From CAVVSD01 sp963837655 (GTDB lineage Bacteria > Actinomycetota > Thermoleophilia > Solirubrobacterales > Solirubrobacteraceae): a stretch of 64,000 bases of DNA. The position numbers and the translations under genes were made by a program. Shown piece after piece: positions 41,895-49,728 of this stretch; the first letter of the stretch is position 1; every line of letters starts with the position of its first letter. A model generated the notes under the pieces. The model saw only the letters and a program-made list of their open reading frames with translations, was not told where the DNA came from and did no database searches. The stretch lies in NCBI GenBank assembly GCA_963837655.1, contig CAWIOK010000006.1:310001-374000 (forward strand), in the 5' to 3' direction.

Positions 41895-42908
41895 CTATCG
41901 ACCGCCCCGGACAGCGCTCGCCGGCCCGACGCCCATGGCCGAGCGGACGTCGGCGAGCGTCTCCCGGGCCATGCCGCGCGCCTTGTCCGCGCCCGCGGCC
42001 AGGATGTCCTCCAGCGCGGCCTCGTCGCCCCGAAGCTCCTCGTAGCGCTCGCGCACGGGCCCAAGCCACTCGATCACCGCATCGGCGGTCGCCGTCTTGA
42101 GGTCGCCGTAGCCCCGCGCGTCGGCCATGTCCGCCTCGACCTGCTCGGGCGTCACGCCGCGCGCGACCGCCTGGATCTCGATGAGGTTGGTGACTCCCGG
42201 CTTGTCAGGGGCGCGCCGGATCTCGGTGCCGGAGTCGGTGACGGCGCGCTTGAACTTGCGCCGGATGACGTCGGGCTCGTCGAGCACGAGGACCGTGCCC
42301 TGGTCGGTGCCCCCGGTCGTCGACATCTTGCGCTGGGGCTCCTGCAGGTCGCGCACCCGCGCGCCGACCTCGGGGATGCGGTGCTCGGGGACGACGAGGA
42401 CGTCCTCCCCGAAGCGCGCGTTGAAGCGGACCGCGACGTCGCGCATGAGCTCGAGGTGCTCGCGCTGGTCCTCACCCACCGGGACCTCGACCGCGCGGTA
42501 GGCGAGCACGTCGGCCGCCTGGAGCACGGGGTAGAACAGCAGTCCGGAGGACACGAGCTCGCGCTGCTGCGCGGACTTGTCGCGGAACTGGTGCATGCGG
42601 TTGAGCTCGCCGAGCGCCGTCACCGAGCTGAGCAGCCAGCACAGCTCGGTGTGCTCCTGCACGTCGCCCTGGCGGAACAGCACGCACCGCTCCGGGTCGA
42701 GGCCGGCGGCGATGAGGACCGCGGTCGTGTCGTGCACCCGCTCGCGCAGCTCGCGCGGCTCGTAGGCGACCGTGATCGCGTGCAGATCCACGATGCAGTA
42801 GATCGCGGGGTCACCGCGATCCTGCCCCTCGACGTACTGGCGGATGGCCCCGATGTAGTTGCCGAGGTGCTTGCGGCCCGTGGGCTGGATGCCGGAGAAG
42901 ATCCGCAC
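41895..42908 (-). CDS. trpS: Tryptophanyl-tRNA synthetase
   Basis: This class Ic synthetase has 337 residues. The HIGH-equivalent is TGRKHLGNY near residue 10-18, followed by the Rossmann segments CIVDLHAITV and VLQAADVLAYRA. The KMSKS loop reads KMSTT, a variant I recall from other deep actinobacterial and related TrpRS sequences, followed by a slightly longer GGTDQGTV loop. The RRKFKRAVTDSGTEI segment then agrees with the family. It is the only tRNA synthetase in the window and precedes scpA. Confidence 0.94.
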   Translation of the reverse strand: MRIFSGIQPTGRKHLGNYIGAIRQYVEGQDRGDPAIYCIVDLHAITVAYEPRELRERVHDTTAVLIAAGLDPERCVLFRQGDVQEHTELCWLLSSVTALGELNRMHQFRDKSAQQRELVSSGLLFYPVLQAADVLAYRAVEVPVGEDQREHLELMRDVAVRFNARFGEDVLVVPEHRIPEVGARVRDLQEPQRKMSTTGGTDQGTVLVLDEPDVIRRKFKRAVTDSGTEIRRAPDKPGVTNLIEIQAVARGVTPEQVEADMADARGYGDLKTATADAVIEWLGPVRERYEELRGDEAALEDILAAGADKARGMARETLADVRSAMGVGPASAVRGGR

Positions 42909-42918
42909 TGCGGCGACG

Positions 42919-43371
42919 TTAGCCGAAGCGCGACAGCACGTCGCCGGCCCAGCTCATGATGTTCTTCTCGCGGATCCGCCAGGCGTCGCCGTCCTTGCGG
43001 ACGACGTCGCGGATGTGCCCGCACCAGTACAGCGTCGGGGCCTCGTCGGGTCGCGTCTGCGTCGTCGTGACGTACGCACGCACCTGCCAGTGGTCGGGCC
43101 GGCCCTGCGGATCGGGGTCCAGGACGATCTGGGAGTGGCGGTGCTGGCGTCCCGGGAACTCGGGGTTCTCGTGGAACTTCAGGACGAGCTCGCGGACGCC
43201 GTCGTGGCCGTGCTTGAACTCCAGCCCGCCCCCGCGCGCCTCCTCGGTCACCTCGGCGTCCTCGGTGAACAGCGCGACGTAGCCGTCGGTGTCCCCCGTG
43301 TCGAGCGCCCAGCTGTAGCGGTCGTAGAGCTCGACGATGAGCGCGCGGTCCTCGGCTGACGGTGATGCCAT
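42919..43371 (-). CDS. SnoaL-like (NTF2-fold) domain protein
   Basis: This 150-residue single-domain protein of the NTF2/SnoaL_4 type has I-V-E-L-YDRYSWALDTGDTDGYVALFTEDAEV. Its strand pattern ends in K-D-G-D-A-W-R-I-REKNIM. Members include polyketide cyclases, ketosteroid isomerase-like proteins and beta-subunit-like proteins of ring-hydroxylating systems; the substrate cannot be read from sequence. It follows the alcohol dehydrogenase by 13 bases, so the two probably act in the same catabolic or modification pathway. Confidence 0.82.
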   Translation of the reverse strand: MASPSAEDRALIVELYDRYSWALDTGDTDGYVALFTEDAEVTEEARGGGLEFKHGHDGVRELVLKFHENPEFPGRQHRHSQIVLDPDPQGRPDHWQVRAYVTTTQTRPDEAPTLYWCGHIRDVVRKDGDAWRIREKNIMSWAGDVLSRFG

Positions 43372-43384
43372 TGTTGCTCTCCTT

Positions 43385-44461
43385 TCAGAAGGTCACGACG
43401 GTGCGGGTGCCCGCGCCGCCGTGCAGTGTCCCGATCGAGCCGACGAGCTCCTCCAGCGAGACCCGGGAGGAGACGAGGTCGTCGAGACGCAGGCGGCCCT
43501 GCAGGTACAGGTCGACGTAGCGCGGGATGTCGATCCGGAAGCGGTTGGAGCCCATGAGCGAGCCCTGGATGCGCCGGTCCCAGTTCAGCGACATCCCGTC
43601 GAGGCGCAGGGTCGAGCCGGCCAGCACGCCGACGACCGTGCACGTTCCGCCGGCGCGGAGCATCGCGAAGGCCTGCTCGGCGGTGGCCGCCGAGCCGACG
43701 GCCTCGAAGGACCACTCGACGCCCCCGCCGGTGAGCTCGAGCACCTGCTCGACGGCGTCGCCGGTGCTGGCGTCGACGGTGTGCGTCGCGCCCAGCTCGC
43801 GGGCCAGCTCCAGCTTGGACGCCCGCGTGTCGACGGCGACGATCCGCGCCGCGCCGCAGATCCGGGCGCCCTGGACGGCGCTGAGTCCGACGCCGCCGCA
43901 GCCGACCACGGCGACGCTCGCTCCAGCGGGCACCCGCGCGGTGTTCAGCACGGCGCCGAGGCCGGTCGTCACGCCGCAGCCCAGCAGCGCCGCGACCTCC
44001 AGCGGCATCGCGGGGTCGACGCGCACCACCGCGTGCTCGTGCACGAGCAGCGCCTCGGCGAAGGACCCGAGCTCCTCGAACGCGTGAACGGGCGCGCCGT
44101 CGAGACGCAGTCGCGGCGGCTCCCCCGCGCGCCGCCGGGTCGCCTGCTTGTCGCACAGGTACGGCCGCCCGCTCAGGCACAGCTCGCAGCTGCCGCAGAA
44201 CACCGACAGGCAGGTCGTGACGTGGTCGCCGGGTGCTACGTAGGTGACCTCGGCGCCGACCGCCTCGACGACGCCGGCCGACTCGTGGCCCATGACGCTG
44301 GGCAGCGGGAACGGGAAGCGGCCCTCGAGCGCGAACGCGTCGCTGTGGCAGACGCCGGCCGCGGCGGTGCGGATCAGCACCTCGCGCGGGCCGGGCGCGT
44401 CGACGGCGACGTCGGCCAGCGCCGGCGGCTCCCCCTTCCCCCACTGCACGAGCGCCCTCAC
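43385..44461 (-). CDS. Zinc-dependent alcohol dehydrogenase (MDR, class III-like)
   Basis: The 358-residue enzyme has catalytic-zinc ligands in G-V-C-H-S-D and GHESAGVVEAVG. The structural-zinc cysteines lie in F-C-G-S-C-E-L-C-...-L-C, and the NAD-binding GCGGVGLSAVQGA at about residue 180. The loop structure resembles the class III/NDMA-dependent actinobacterial enzymes, which oxidise alcohols or thiol-hydroxymethyl adducts. A GTG start overlaps the GMC oxidoreductase stop as GTGA. With that neighbour and the SnoaL-like protein it forms a three-gene oxidoreductase cassette. The substrate is unknown. Confidence 0.87.
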   Translation of the reverse strand: MRALVQWGKGEPPALADVAVDAPGPREVLIRTAAAGVCHSDAFALEGRFPFPLPSVMGHESAGVVEAVGAEVTYVAPGDHVTTCLSVFCGSCELCLSGRPYLCDKQATRRRAGEPPRLRLDGAPVHAFEELGSFAEALLVHEHAVVRVDPAMPLEVAALLGCGVTTGLGAVLNTARVPAGASVAVVGCGGVGLSAVQGARICGAARIVAVDTRASKLELARELGATHTVDASTGDAVEQVLELTGGGVEWSFEAVGSAATAEQAFAMLRAGGTCTVVGVLAGSTLRLDGMSLNWDRRIQGSLMGSNRFRIDIPRYVDLYLQGRLRLDDLVSSRVSLEELVGSIGTLHGGAGTRTVVTF

Positions 44462-45849
44462 AGCGCGCCGAGCACCAGGTCCGCAGTCTTCTCGCCGATC
44501 ATCATCGTGGCGGCGTGCGTGTTGCCACCGACGATGAGCGGCATGATCGACGCGTCGGCGACGCGCAGCCCCTCGATCCCCCGCACGCGCAGCTCGGGAT
44601 CGACCACCGCGTCCTCATCGATGCCCATCCGACATGTGCCCGCCGGGTGCCAGTAGCTCCCGAGCGTCGCCCGGACGTGTTCCTCGACATCGACGCCGGG
44701 ACCCGGATGGAGCTCCTGCGCGTCCCACTCCGATGCGAGTGGGTCCTCGCGGGCGATCGCGCGGATCTGCTCGACCGACACCAGCAGCGCGTCGAGGTCC
44801 GCGCGCGCCGAGAGGTAGCGCGGGTCCAGGTCCAGGGCGTCGTCTGGGTCGGCGGACCGCAGTCTGATCGTGGCGCGGCTGGCGGGGCGCACGAGGCCGG
44901 CGGAGAACGTGAAGCCGCGGCCGGGACCCGTGAGCCGGTCGCCGTCGTAGAGCGGGACCCCGAACGCGGGCGGCTGCAGGTCGGGCGCCACCAGCCCCGG
45001 ATGGCTGCGCGAGAAGAGCTGGCTGCCCATCGCGGGCGTGCCGGGCGCGGGTGGCGGCGGGGCGACGCGGGTCGTGAAGATGACCGGTGCGAGGACGTGG
45101 TCCTGCAGGTTGCGCCCGACGCCGGGCAGGTCCGCGCGGACGGGGAGCCCAAGGCGTGCGAGCTCCTCCTCGCCGTCGAGCAGGAGCCACACCACCCTGG
45201 CGCCGGTGAGGACCTCCAGCCCCGCGTGCCCGGCCACCGGGCCGAGGAACGCGCGGTAGGACGTCTCGCGGCGACCGTCGCGAGTGGAGAGCTGCGTGAG
45301 CTGGACCCCGTCCGGCGCCGCACCGTTGGGGTCGTCGTTGACCGGGAACCCGGCCGCGCTTGCCGCCTCGACGATCGCGAGATGGATCGGGTTGTGCGTG
45401 GAGCGCGACGTGACGTGCCACGGCCCGCCGACACCGTGGAACTCCGACGCGCCGCCGTCGTAGTCCTCCGAGCGCCGGAACAGCGGCAGCACGTCGGCGT
45501 AGCTCCACCCGTGGTTGCCGAGGTACGCCCAATGGTCGAAGTCGCCGGGCCAGCCGCGGACGTAGAGCATCCCGTTGATCGCGGTCGAGCCGCCGAGGAC
45601 ACGGCCTCGCGGCCATTCGACCCGGCGGCCCTGCAGCCCGGGCTGCGAGACGGTGCGCAGGTCGCAGTCCTCGGGCCCGCCCTTGAGCTCGAAGACGCGG
45701 TTCGGGTCACCGATCGCCGGGTTGGTGTCCGGCGCTACCGCCTCCAGCAGCAGCACGCCGACCCCGGCGTCGACAAGCCGTCGCGCGACGACCGCGCCGG
45801 CCGAGCCGGATCCGACGACGATGACCTGCGCCCCTGCGGGCGCGGTCAC
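44458..45849 (-). CDS. GMC family FAD oxidoreductase with internal shortening
   Basis: This 463-residue glucose-methanol-choline oxidoreductase relative has the FAD-binding VVGSGSAGAVVARRL at the start. The first GMC signature (GGSTAINGMLYVRG) lies near residue 86, and C-terminal SYWHPAGTCRMG and GGNTHAATMMIGEK carry the catalytic histidine and His/Asn. It lacks about 50-60 residues between TGARVVWLLLDGE and ELARLGLPV. Other family members there carry the second signature, with a GA..SP.LL..SGIGP segment that lines the flavin site. The loss is in frame and no other frame restores it. Activity is therefore doubtful, although both ends are well kept. Its start overlaps gcvH by four bases. Confidence 0.82.
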   Translation of the reverse strand: MTAPAGAQVIVVGSGSAGAVVARRLVDAGVGVLLLEAVAPDTNPAIGDPNRVFELKGGPEDCDLRTVSQPGLQGRRVEWPRGRVLGGSTAINGMLYVRGWPGDFDHWAYLGNHGWSYADVLPLFRRSEDYDGGASEFHGVGGPWHVTSRSTHNPIHLAIVEAASAAGFPVNDDPNGAAPDGVQLTQLSTRDGRRETSYRAFLGPVAGHAGLEVLTGARVVWLLLDGEEELARLGLPVRADLPGVGRNLQDHVLAPVIFTTRVAPPPPAPGTPAMGSQLFSRSHPGLVAPDLQPPAFGVPLYDGDRLTGPGRGFTFSAGLVRPASRATIRLRSADPDDALDLDPRYLSARADLDALLVSVEQIRAIAREDPLASEWDAQELHPGPGVDVEEHVRATLGSYWHPAGTCRMGIDEDAVVDPELRVRGIEGLRVADASIMPLIVGGNTHAATMMIGEKTADLVLGAL

Positions 45850-46244
45850 TGCAGGCTTGCGACGTAGTCCGCCTGCGAGAGCAGCTGGGAGCGCTCGTTC
45901 TCCGCATCGGAGAGGCGGACCTTCACGAGCCAGCCATCGCCGTAGGGGTCGTCGTTGATCGCGTCGGGCGTCTCGCCCAGCGCGGTGTTGACCTCGACGA
46001 TCTCACCGGACATCGGCGAGAACACGTCGGAGACGGCCTTGACCGACTCCACCTCGCAGTACGGCTCGTCCTTGGTCACCTTCGACCCGACCTCGGGCGG
46101 CTCGAAGTACACGACCTCACCGAGCGCGTCCTGCGCGAACCAGGTGATGCCGAAGGTCGCGAGCTGCGGCTCGTCCGCGTCGAGACGCGCCCAGTCGTGC
46201 TCGGGGTGGTACAGCAGGTCCTCGGGATAGTTCGCGTCCGCCAT
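45846..46244 (-). CDS. gcvH: Glycine cleavage system H protein (lipoyl carrier)
   Basis: GcvH carries the lipoyl arm of the glycine cleavage system. The 132 residues contain FGITWFAQDALGEVVYFEPPEVG and the lipoylation site lysine in E-S-V-K-A-V-S-D-V at about residue 69. The SGEIVEVN and N-DDPYGDGWLVKV segments follow. No gcvT, gcvP or lipoate ligase gene is in the window. It is coupled to the GMC oxidoreductase by an ATGA overlap, an unexpected partnership that may simply reflect operon drift. Confidence 0.93.
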   Translation of the reverse strand: MADANYPEDLLYHPEHDWARLDADEPQLATFGITWFAQDALGEVVYFEPPEVGSKVTKDEPYCEVESVKAVSDVFSPMSGEIVEVNTALGETPDAINDDPYGDGWLVKVRLSDAENERSQLLSQADYVASLQ

Positions 46245-46256
46245 GCGGAGCGAACC

Positions 46257-46391
46257 CTACGCGTCCTGGGCCTGCTTCGTCGGGTAGACGTGGACCAGGA
46301 GATCGCGCAGCAGCTCGTCGCGATCCCCGTCCGTGGAGCCCTCGAGCAATTTGATGTGGCGTTCGAGATCCTTCTCGCTCAGCTCTCGCAT
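46257..46391 (-). CDS. 44-residue hypothetical protein
   Basis: A 44-codon ORF between ftsZ and gcvH runs from ATG 46391 to TAG 46257. It encodes a charged, helical-looking peptide beginning MRELSEKDLERHIKLLEG and ending PTKQAQDA. It has no signal peptide or cysteine. It fills the gap between ftsZ and gcvH, ends 12 bases before the gcvH start, and uses high-GC third positions similar to its neighbours. No Shine-Dalgarno is evident. I do not recognise it. Confidence 0.45.
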   Translation of the reverse strand: MRELSEKDLERHIKLLEGSTDGDRDELLRDLLVHVYPTKQAQDA

Positions 46392-46456
46392 GCGTCCATC
46401 ATGACGGGCGCCCGGTTGTTGGATCAACCATCCGTACGTCGACGCCTGCTGGCCGC

Positions 46457-47542
46457 TCAGCGGAGGAAGGGCGGGATGTCCAGATCGTCGTCGGAGATCT
46501 CGAGCGTGGTCCGCTCGCGATCGCCGATGCGGGGGGAGCGGTCGCGCTCGGTCGCGCGTGCCCGCGTGTCCTCGCGCGCGGTGCGCGGGCGTGCCCGGCC
46601 GTGGTCGAAGCCGGTCGCGATGACGGTCACGCGGACATCGTCGTTGCTCCCGTGCTCGTCGATGACGGCGCCGAAGATGATGTTGGCGTTGGGATCTGCG
46701 GCGTCGTGGATGACCTCGGCGGCCTCGTTGACCTCGAAGAGGCCGAGGTCCTTGCCGCCGGTGATGTTGAAGATGATCCCCTGCGCGCCGTCGACGGACT
46801 GCTCCAGCAGCGGGCTGGAGATGGCGTTGCGCGCCGCCTCGGCCGCGCGGCTCTCGCCGTTGGACGTGCCGATGCCCATGAGCGCCGACCCGGCGTCCTG
46901 CATGATCGTGCGGACGTCGGCGAAGTCGAGGTTGATCAGGCCGGGGATCGTGATGAGGTCGGTGATCCCCTGGACGCCCTGGCGAAGGACGTTGTCGGCC
47001 TCGCGGAACGCATCCATGATCGACGTGCGCCGCTCGACCATGCCGAGGAGCCGCTCGTTCGGGATCACGATGAGCGTGTCGACGACCTCACGCAGACGCG
47101 CGATGCCCTCGTCGGCCTGCTGCATCCGCTTGGAGCCCTCGAACGTGAACGGCTTCGTGACGACGCCGACGGTGAGCGCGCCGATCTCGTTCTTGGCGAT
47201 CTCGGCGATCACGGGCGCGGCGCCCGTACCGGTGCCGCCGCCCTCGCCCGCCGTGACGAAGACCATGTCGGCGCCCTTCAGCGCCTCCTTGATGTCGTCA
47301 CGCGACTCGGCCGCGGCGGAGAAGCCCACGTCGGGGTTGGCGCCGGCGCCGAGACCCTTCGTGGCCTCGTGCCCGATGTTCAGCTTGATGTCGGCGTCGA
47401 CCATGCCGAGCGCCTGGTTGTCCGTGTTCGCCGCGACGAACTCCACGCCCCGCAGGCCGGCGTCGATCATCCGGCTCACGGCGTTGGTTCCGCCGCCTCC
47501 GACACCGACCACCTTGATCACGGCGAGGTAGCTGCTCTCCAT
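46457..47542 (-). CDS. ftsZ: Cell division protein FtsZ
   Basis: FtsZ is the tubulin-like GTPase that forms the division ring. The 361 residues have VVGVGGGGTNAVSRM at the start, the tubulin signature GGGTGTGAAP near residue 105, and the synergy-loop region NLDFADVRT. A short Arg-rich linker follows, ending in the C-terminal peptide D-D-L-D-I-P-P-F-L-R that binds partners such as SepF or FtsW. Length and motifs are normal. It is separated from ftsQ by 191 bases holding a probable promoter and leader hairpins. The usual actinobacterial followers (yggS, sepF) are not next to it; gcvH follows instead. Confidence 0.97.
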   Translation of the reverse strand: MESSYLAVIKVVGVGGGGTNAVSRMIDAGLRGVEFVAANTDNQALGMVDADIKLNIGHEATKGLGAGANPDVGFSAAAESRDDIKEALKGADMVFVTAGEGGGTGTGAAPVIAEIAKNEIGALTVGVVTKPFTFEGSKRMQQADEGIARLREVVDTLIVIPNERLLGMVERRTSIMDAFREADNVLRQGVQGITDLITIPGLINLDFADVRTIMQDAGSALMGIGTSNGESRAAEAARNAISSPLLEQSVDGAQGIIFNITGGKDLGLFEVNEAAEVIHDAADPNANIIFGAVIDEHGSNDDVRVTVIATGFDHGRARPRTAREDTRARATERDRSPRIGDRERTTLEISDDDLDIPPFLR

Positions 47543-47577
47543 GTGTGAAGTTCCCGTCCGACCCTTGAGATAGCGTC

Positions 47578-47612
47578 GAGGGTTTGGTCAACCCTCCGTC
47601 CTTATCCGACGG
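47578..47612 (-). promoter_or_regulatory. ftsZ: Tandem hairpins in the ftsZ leader
   Basis: Two small perfect hairpins stand side by side 36-70 bases before the ftsZ start. One is GAGGGTT/AACCCTC with a five-base loop (47578-47596), and the other CCGTC/GACGG with a seven-base loop (47596-47612). They lie between the candidate promoter and the gene, so they would be in the mRNA leader. They could act as an RNA stabiliser or control translation; nothing in the sequence decides this. Confidence 0.4.
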
Positions 47613-47652
47613 CGGGCCACACAAGCACGGGCCGAATCGGATGTCAACGGCG

Positions 47653-47682
47653 AGTCTACTCCGTGCAACCCCGCTTGCAGAA
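47653..47682 (-). promoter_or_regulatory. ftsZ: Candidate ftsZ promoter
   Basis: On the minus strand, TTCTGC (47682-47677) and TAGACT (47658-47653) are separated by 18 bases, a fair match to a vegetative -35/-10 pair with the TANNNT-type -10. Transcription would start near 47645, about 100 bases before the ftsZ ATG. A TTGACA at 47648-47643 has no good -10 at the right distance and is less convincing. This is pattern recognition only. Confidence 0.35.
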
Positions 47683-47733
47683 CCCCCAACCCTCGACAGG
47701 TGCAGGAGGAATGCTTCGAGCTCGCCATCAACC

Positions 47734-48480
47734 TCAAGGTGAGGTCGAGGATTCTCCCTGCGCCCCTTCCCTCGTTGCGGGGAGGGGCCCGGCGACCGGC
47801 CGCTCGGGCAGCCGCAGGTCCACGTACGAGGCGCCCTGGGAGTCCTTGTCGGCGAGCACCGCGGCGGCCGCGAGCCACTTCGCGTTGACCTGCACGAGAT
47901 CTCCGAAGTCCAGGCGCGGGCCGTCGCGCAGGTCGACCGCGAGACCGTTGGGACCCTTGTAGGCGCGCTGGGCGCGGGTCCGCAGCTGCGCCGGCGCAGC
48001 GGCCAGCAGGCGCACGAGGCGGCTCGCCTCGGACCCCGAGACCTTCGTGCCGGCGGCCGAGCCCGTTGCGGAGATGAGGGCGAGCCCCGTGGTCGGCGTG
48101 CCGTCGAGGACCGTGCCGTCGCGGGCGATGGCGACGGTCTGGCCGCCGAGCTCCATCGCGCCGATCGGGTCGTAGGAGTTCACGGTGATCCGCAGCCGGT
48201 GCGGGAAGTCGGCCTCGGCGTGCAGCTCGCGCACGACGGGGTAGGTCTGCACCGCGTCGCGCAGGGAGGCCTCGCGGACGTGCAGCGTCGTCATGTCGCG
48301 CGCGGCCTCCGTGAGGGCCTCCCGGATCTCGGGCGCCTGGCTGCCCGTCACGCCCGTGATCTCGACCTGCCGCACGCCCACGAGACCTGAGTCGCGCAGC
48401 CAGAGGAACAACGCGCCGAGGACGACGATCGTGAGGAGCACCGCCGCTGCGACGGTCGCCTTGCGGCTGGCCATGACCAT
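47734..48480 (-). CDS. ftsQ: Cell division protein FtsQ
   Basis: FtsQ is a bitopic divisome protein that links FtsL/FtsB and the septal synthase. The protein has 248 residues from ATG 48480 (ATG 48474 is also possible). The membrane segment (about 9-28) is followed by a POTRA domain starting V-R-Q-V-E-I-T-G-V, with the characteristic QTYPVVRELHAEADFPHRLRITV segment and the second strand-rich domain. Assignment rests on this layout and on the place just upstream of ftsZ. Its start faces the MFS gene across 36 bases. Confidence 0.88.
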   Translation of the reverse strand: MVMASRKATVAAAVLLTIVVLGALFLWLRDSGLVGVRQVEITGVTGSQAPEIREALTEAARDMTTLHVREASLRDAVQTYPVVRELHAEADFPHRLRITVNSYDPIGAMELGGQTVAIARDGTVLDGTPTTGLALISATGSAAGTKVSGSEASRLVRLLAAAPAQLRTRAQRAYKGPNGLAVDLRDGPRLDFGDLVQVNAKWLAAAAVLADKDSQGASYVDLRLPERPVAGPLPATREGAQGESSTSP

Positions 48481-48516
48481 GCCCGGACCCTTCGCCGTGG
48501 AGGGACGGCTCCCTGC

Positions 48517-49728
48517 GTGTGGCAACCTCCCCCGGTGCCGAAGCCGGACGGACAGGTCACGCTGCGCTCGCTCGGCATGTCCGTGTACCTGCCGTCGATC
48601 CTGTTCTTCATGGGCGACGGCGGGCTCGTCGCCATCGTCGCGCTCGCCGCGCGCGACCTCGGGGCGTCGCCCGCGCTCGCGGGGTTCATCGTCGCTCTGC
48701 GCGGCCTCGGGGTGCTCTGCTTCGACATCCCGGCCGGATGGGCGCTGACGCGCTTCGGCGAGCGCGCGACGATCGCGGCCGCGTCGCTCACCGTGATCCT
48801 CACGCTGGTCGGGTGGACGCTCACGACGTCGGAGGTGGTCTTCGCCGCGCTGGCCTTCGTGCAGGGCTGCGGCTGGTCGGCATGGCAGCTCGCGCGGCTC
48901 GCCTACGTGAGCGAGGTGGTTCCGCCGACGCTGCGCGGGCGGGCGATGTCGCTGCTCGGCGGGACGAACCGCGTCGGCATGTTCCTCGGGCCGTTCGTCG
49001 CGGCCCTCGCCACCCACTTCGGTGGCTTCGACGCGGTCTACGTCGTCGCGATCGTCTTGACCGGCGCCGCGGCGCTCGTGCTGTTCGCGACAGTGCCGGC
49101 CGGTCGCGACGACGAGAGCCGGGGGACCACAGTCCCCGTCGGCGACATCCTCCGCGACCACCGCCGTGTCTTCCTGACCGCCGGCCTGGCGGCCACGTCG
49201 CTGCAGGCGCTGCGCCAGGCGCGCAACGTCCTGCTGCCGCTGTGGGCGGACAGCATCGGCCTCAGCGTGCAGACGACCGCCGTGCTCTTCGGCGTGTCGC
49301 TGGGCGTCGAGCTGCTGTTCGTCTATCCAGGCGGCAGCGTCATGGACCGCTGGGGCCGCAAGGCGGTGGCGATCCCGTGCCTCGTGCTCATGTCGATCGG
49401 CCTGGCGATCATGCCTCTGACGCACGGGGCGCTGACGCTCGCGCTCGTGGCGATGCTGCTCGGGGCGGGCAACGGACTGTCCAGCGGCGTGGTGATGACG
49501 CTGGGGGCGGACTTCGCGCCGCCCGCGATCCGCGTCCCGTTCCTCGGGGTGTGGCGCGTGCTCTCCGACCTCGGGACCGCGGGAGGGCCCCTGGCCGTCG
49601 CGGCCGCGACGGCCGCGATCACCCTCGGGGGCGCCGCGGTCACCATGGGCGGGCTCGGGCTGGTCGCCGCGGTCTACGTGCTGCGCTTCGTGCCCGAGAC
49701 CGGGGTCACGCGGGCGCGGCGTCCGTGA
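48517..49728 (+). CDS. MFS transporter inserted in the dcw cluster
   Basis: This major facilitator superfamily protein of about 403 residues has twelve hydrophobic segments. The motif-A-like loop DIPAGWALTRFGERA follows the second span, and a second copy (GGSVMDRWGRKA) sits between spans eight and nine. It resembles drug or sugar efflux members, but the substrate cannot be read. The start is GTG 48517 (GTG 48535 is an alternative). It lies on the strand opposite all its neighbours, between murC (23-base overlap at its 3' end) and ftsQ. It therefore interrupts an otherwise continuous cell-wall cluster. Confidence 0.85.
   Translation: MWQPPPVPKPDGQVTLRSLGMSVYLPSILFFMGDGGLVAIVALAARDLGASPALAGFIVALRGLGVLCFDIPAGWALTRFGERATIAAASLTVILTLVGWTLTTSEVVFAALAFVQGCGWSAWQLARLAYVSEVVPPTLRGRAMSLLGGTNRVGMFLGPFVAALATHFGGFDAVYVVAIVLTGAAALVLFATVPAGRDDESRGTTVPVGDILRDHRRVFLTAGLAATSLQALRQARNVLLPLWADSIGLSVQTTAVLFGVSLGVELLFVYPGGSVMDRWGRKAVAIPCLVLMSIGLAIMPLTHGALTLALVAMLLGAGNGLSSGVVMTLGADFAPPAIRVPFLGVWRVLSDLGTAGGPLAVAAATAAITLGGAAVTMGGLGLVAAVYVLRFVPETGVTRARRP

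Noticed and set aside
46417..46432. GGTTG-TTGGAT-CAACC hairpin just after ftsZ as a terminator
   Set aside because: Only five base pairs with no U-tract; too weak to call, and gcvH may be read from the same transcript.
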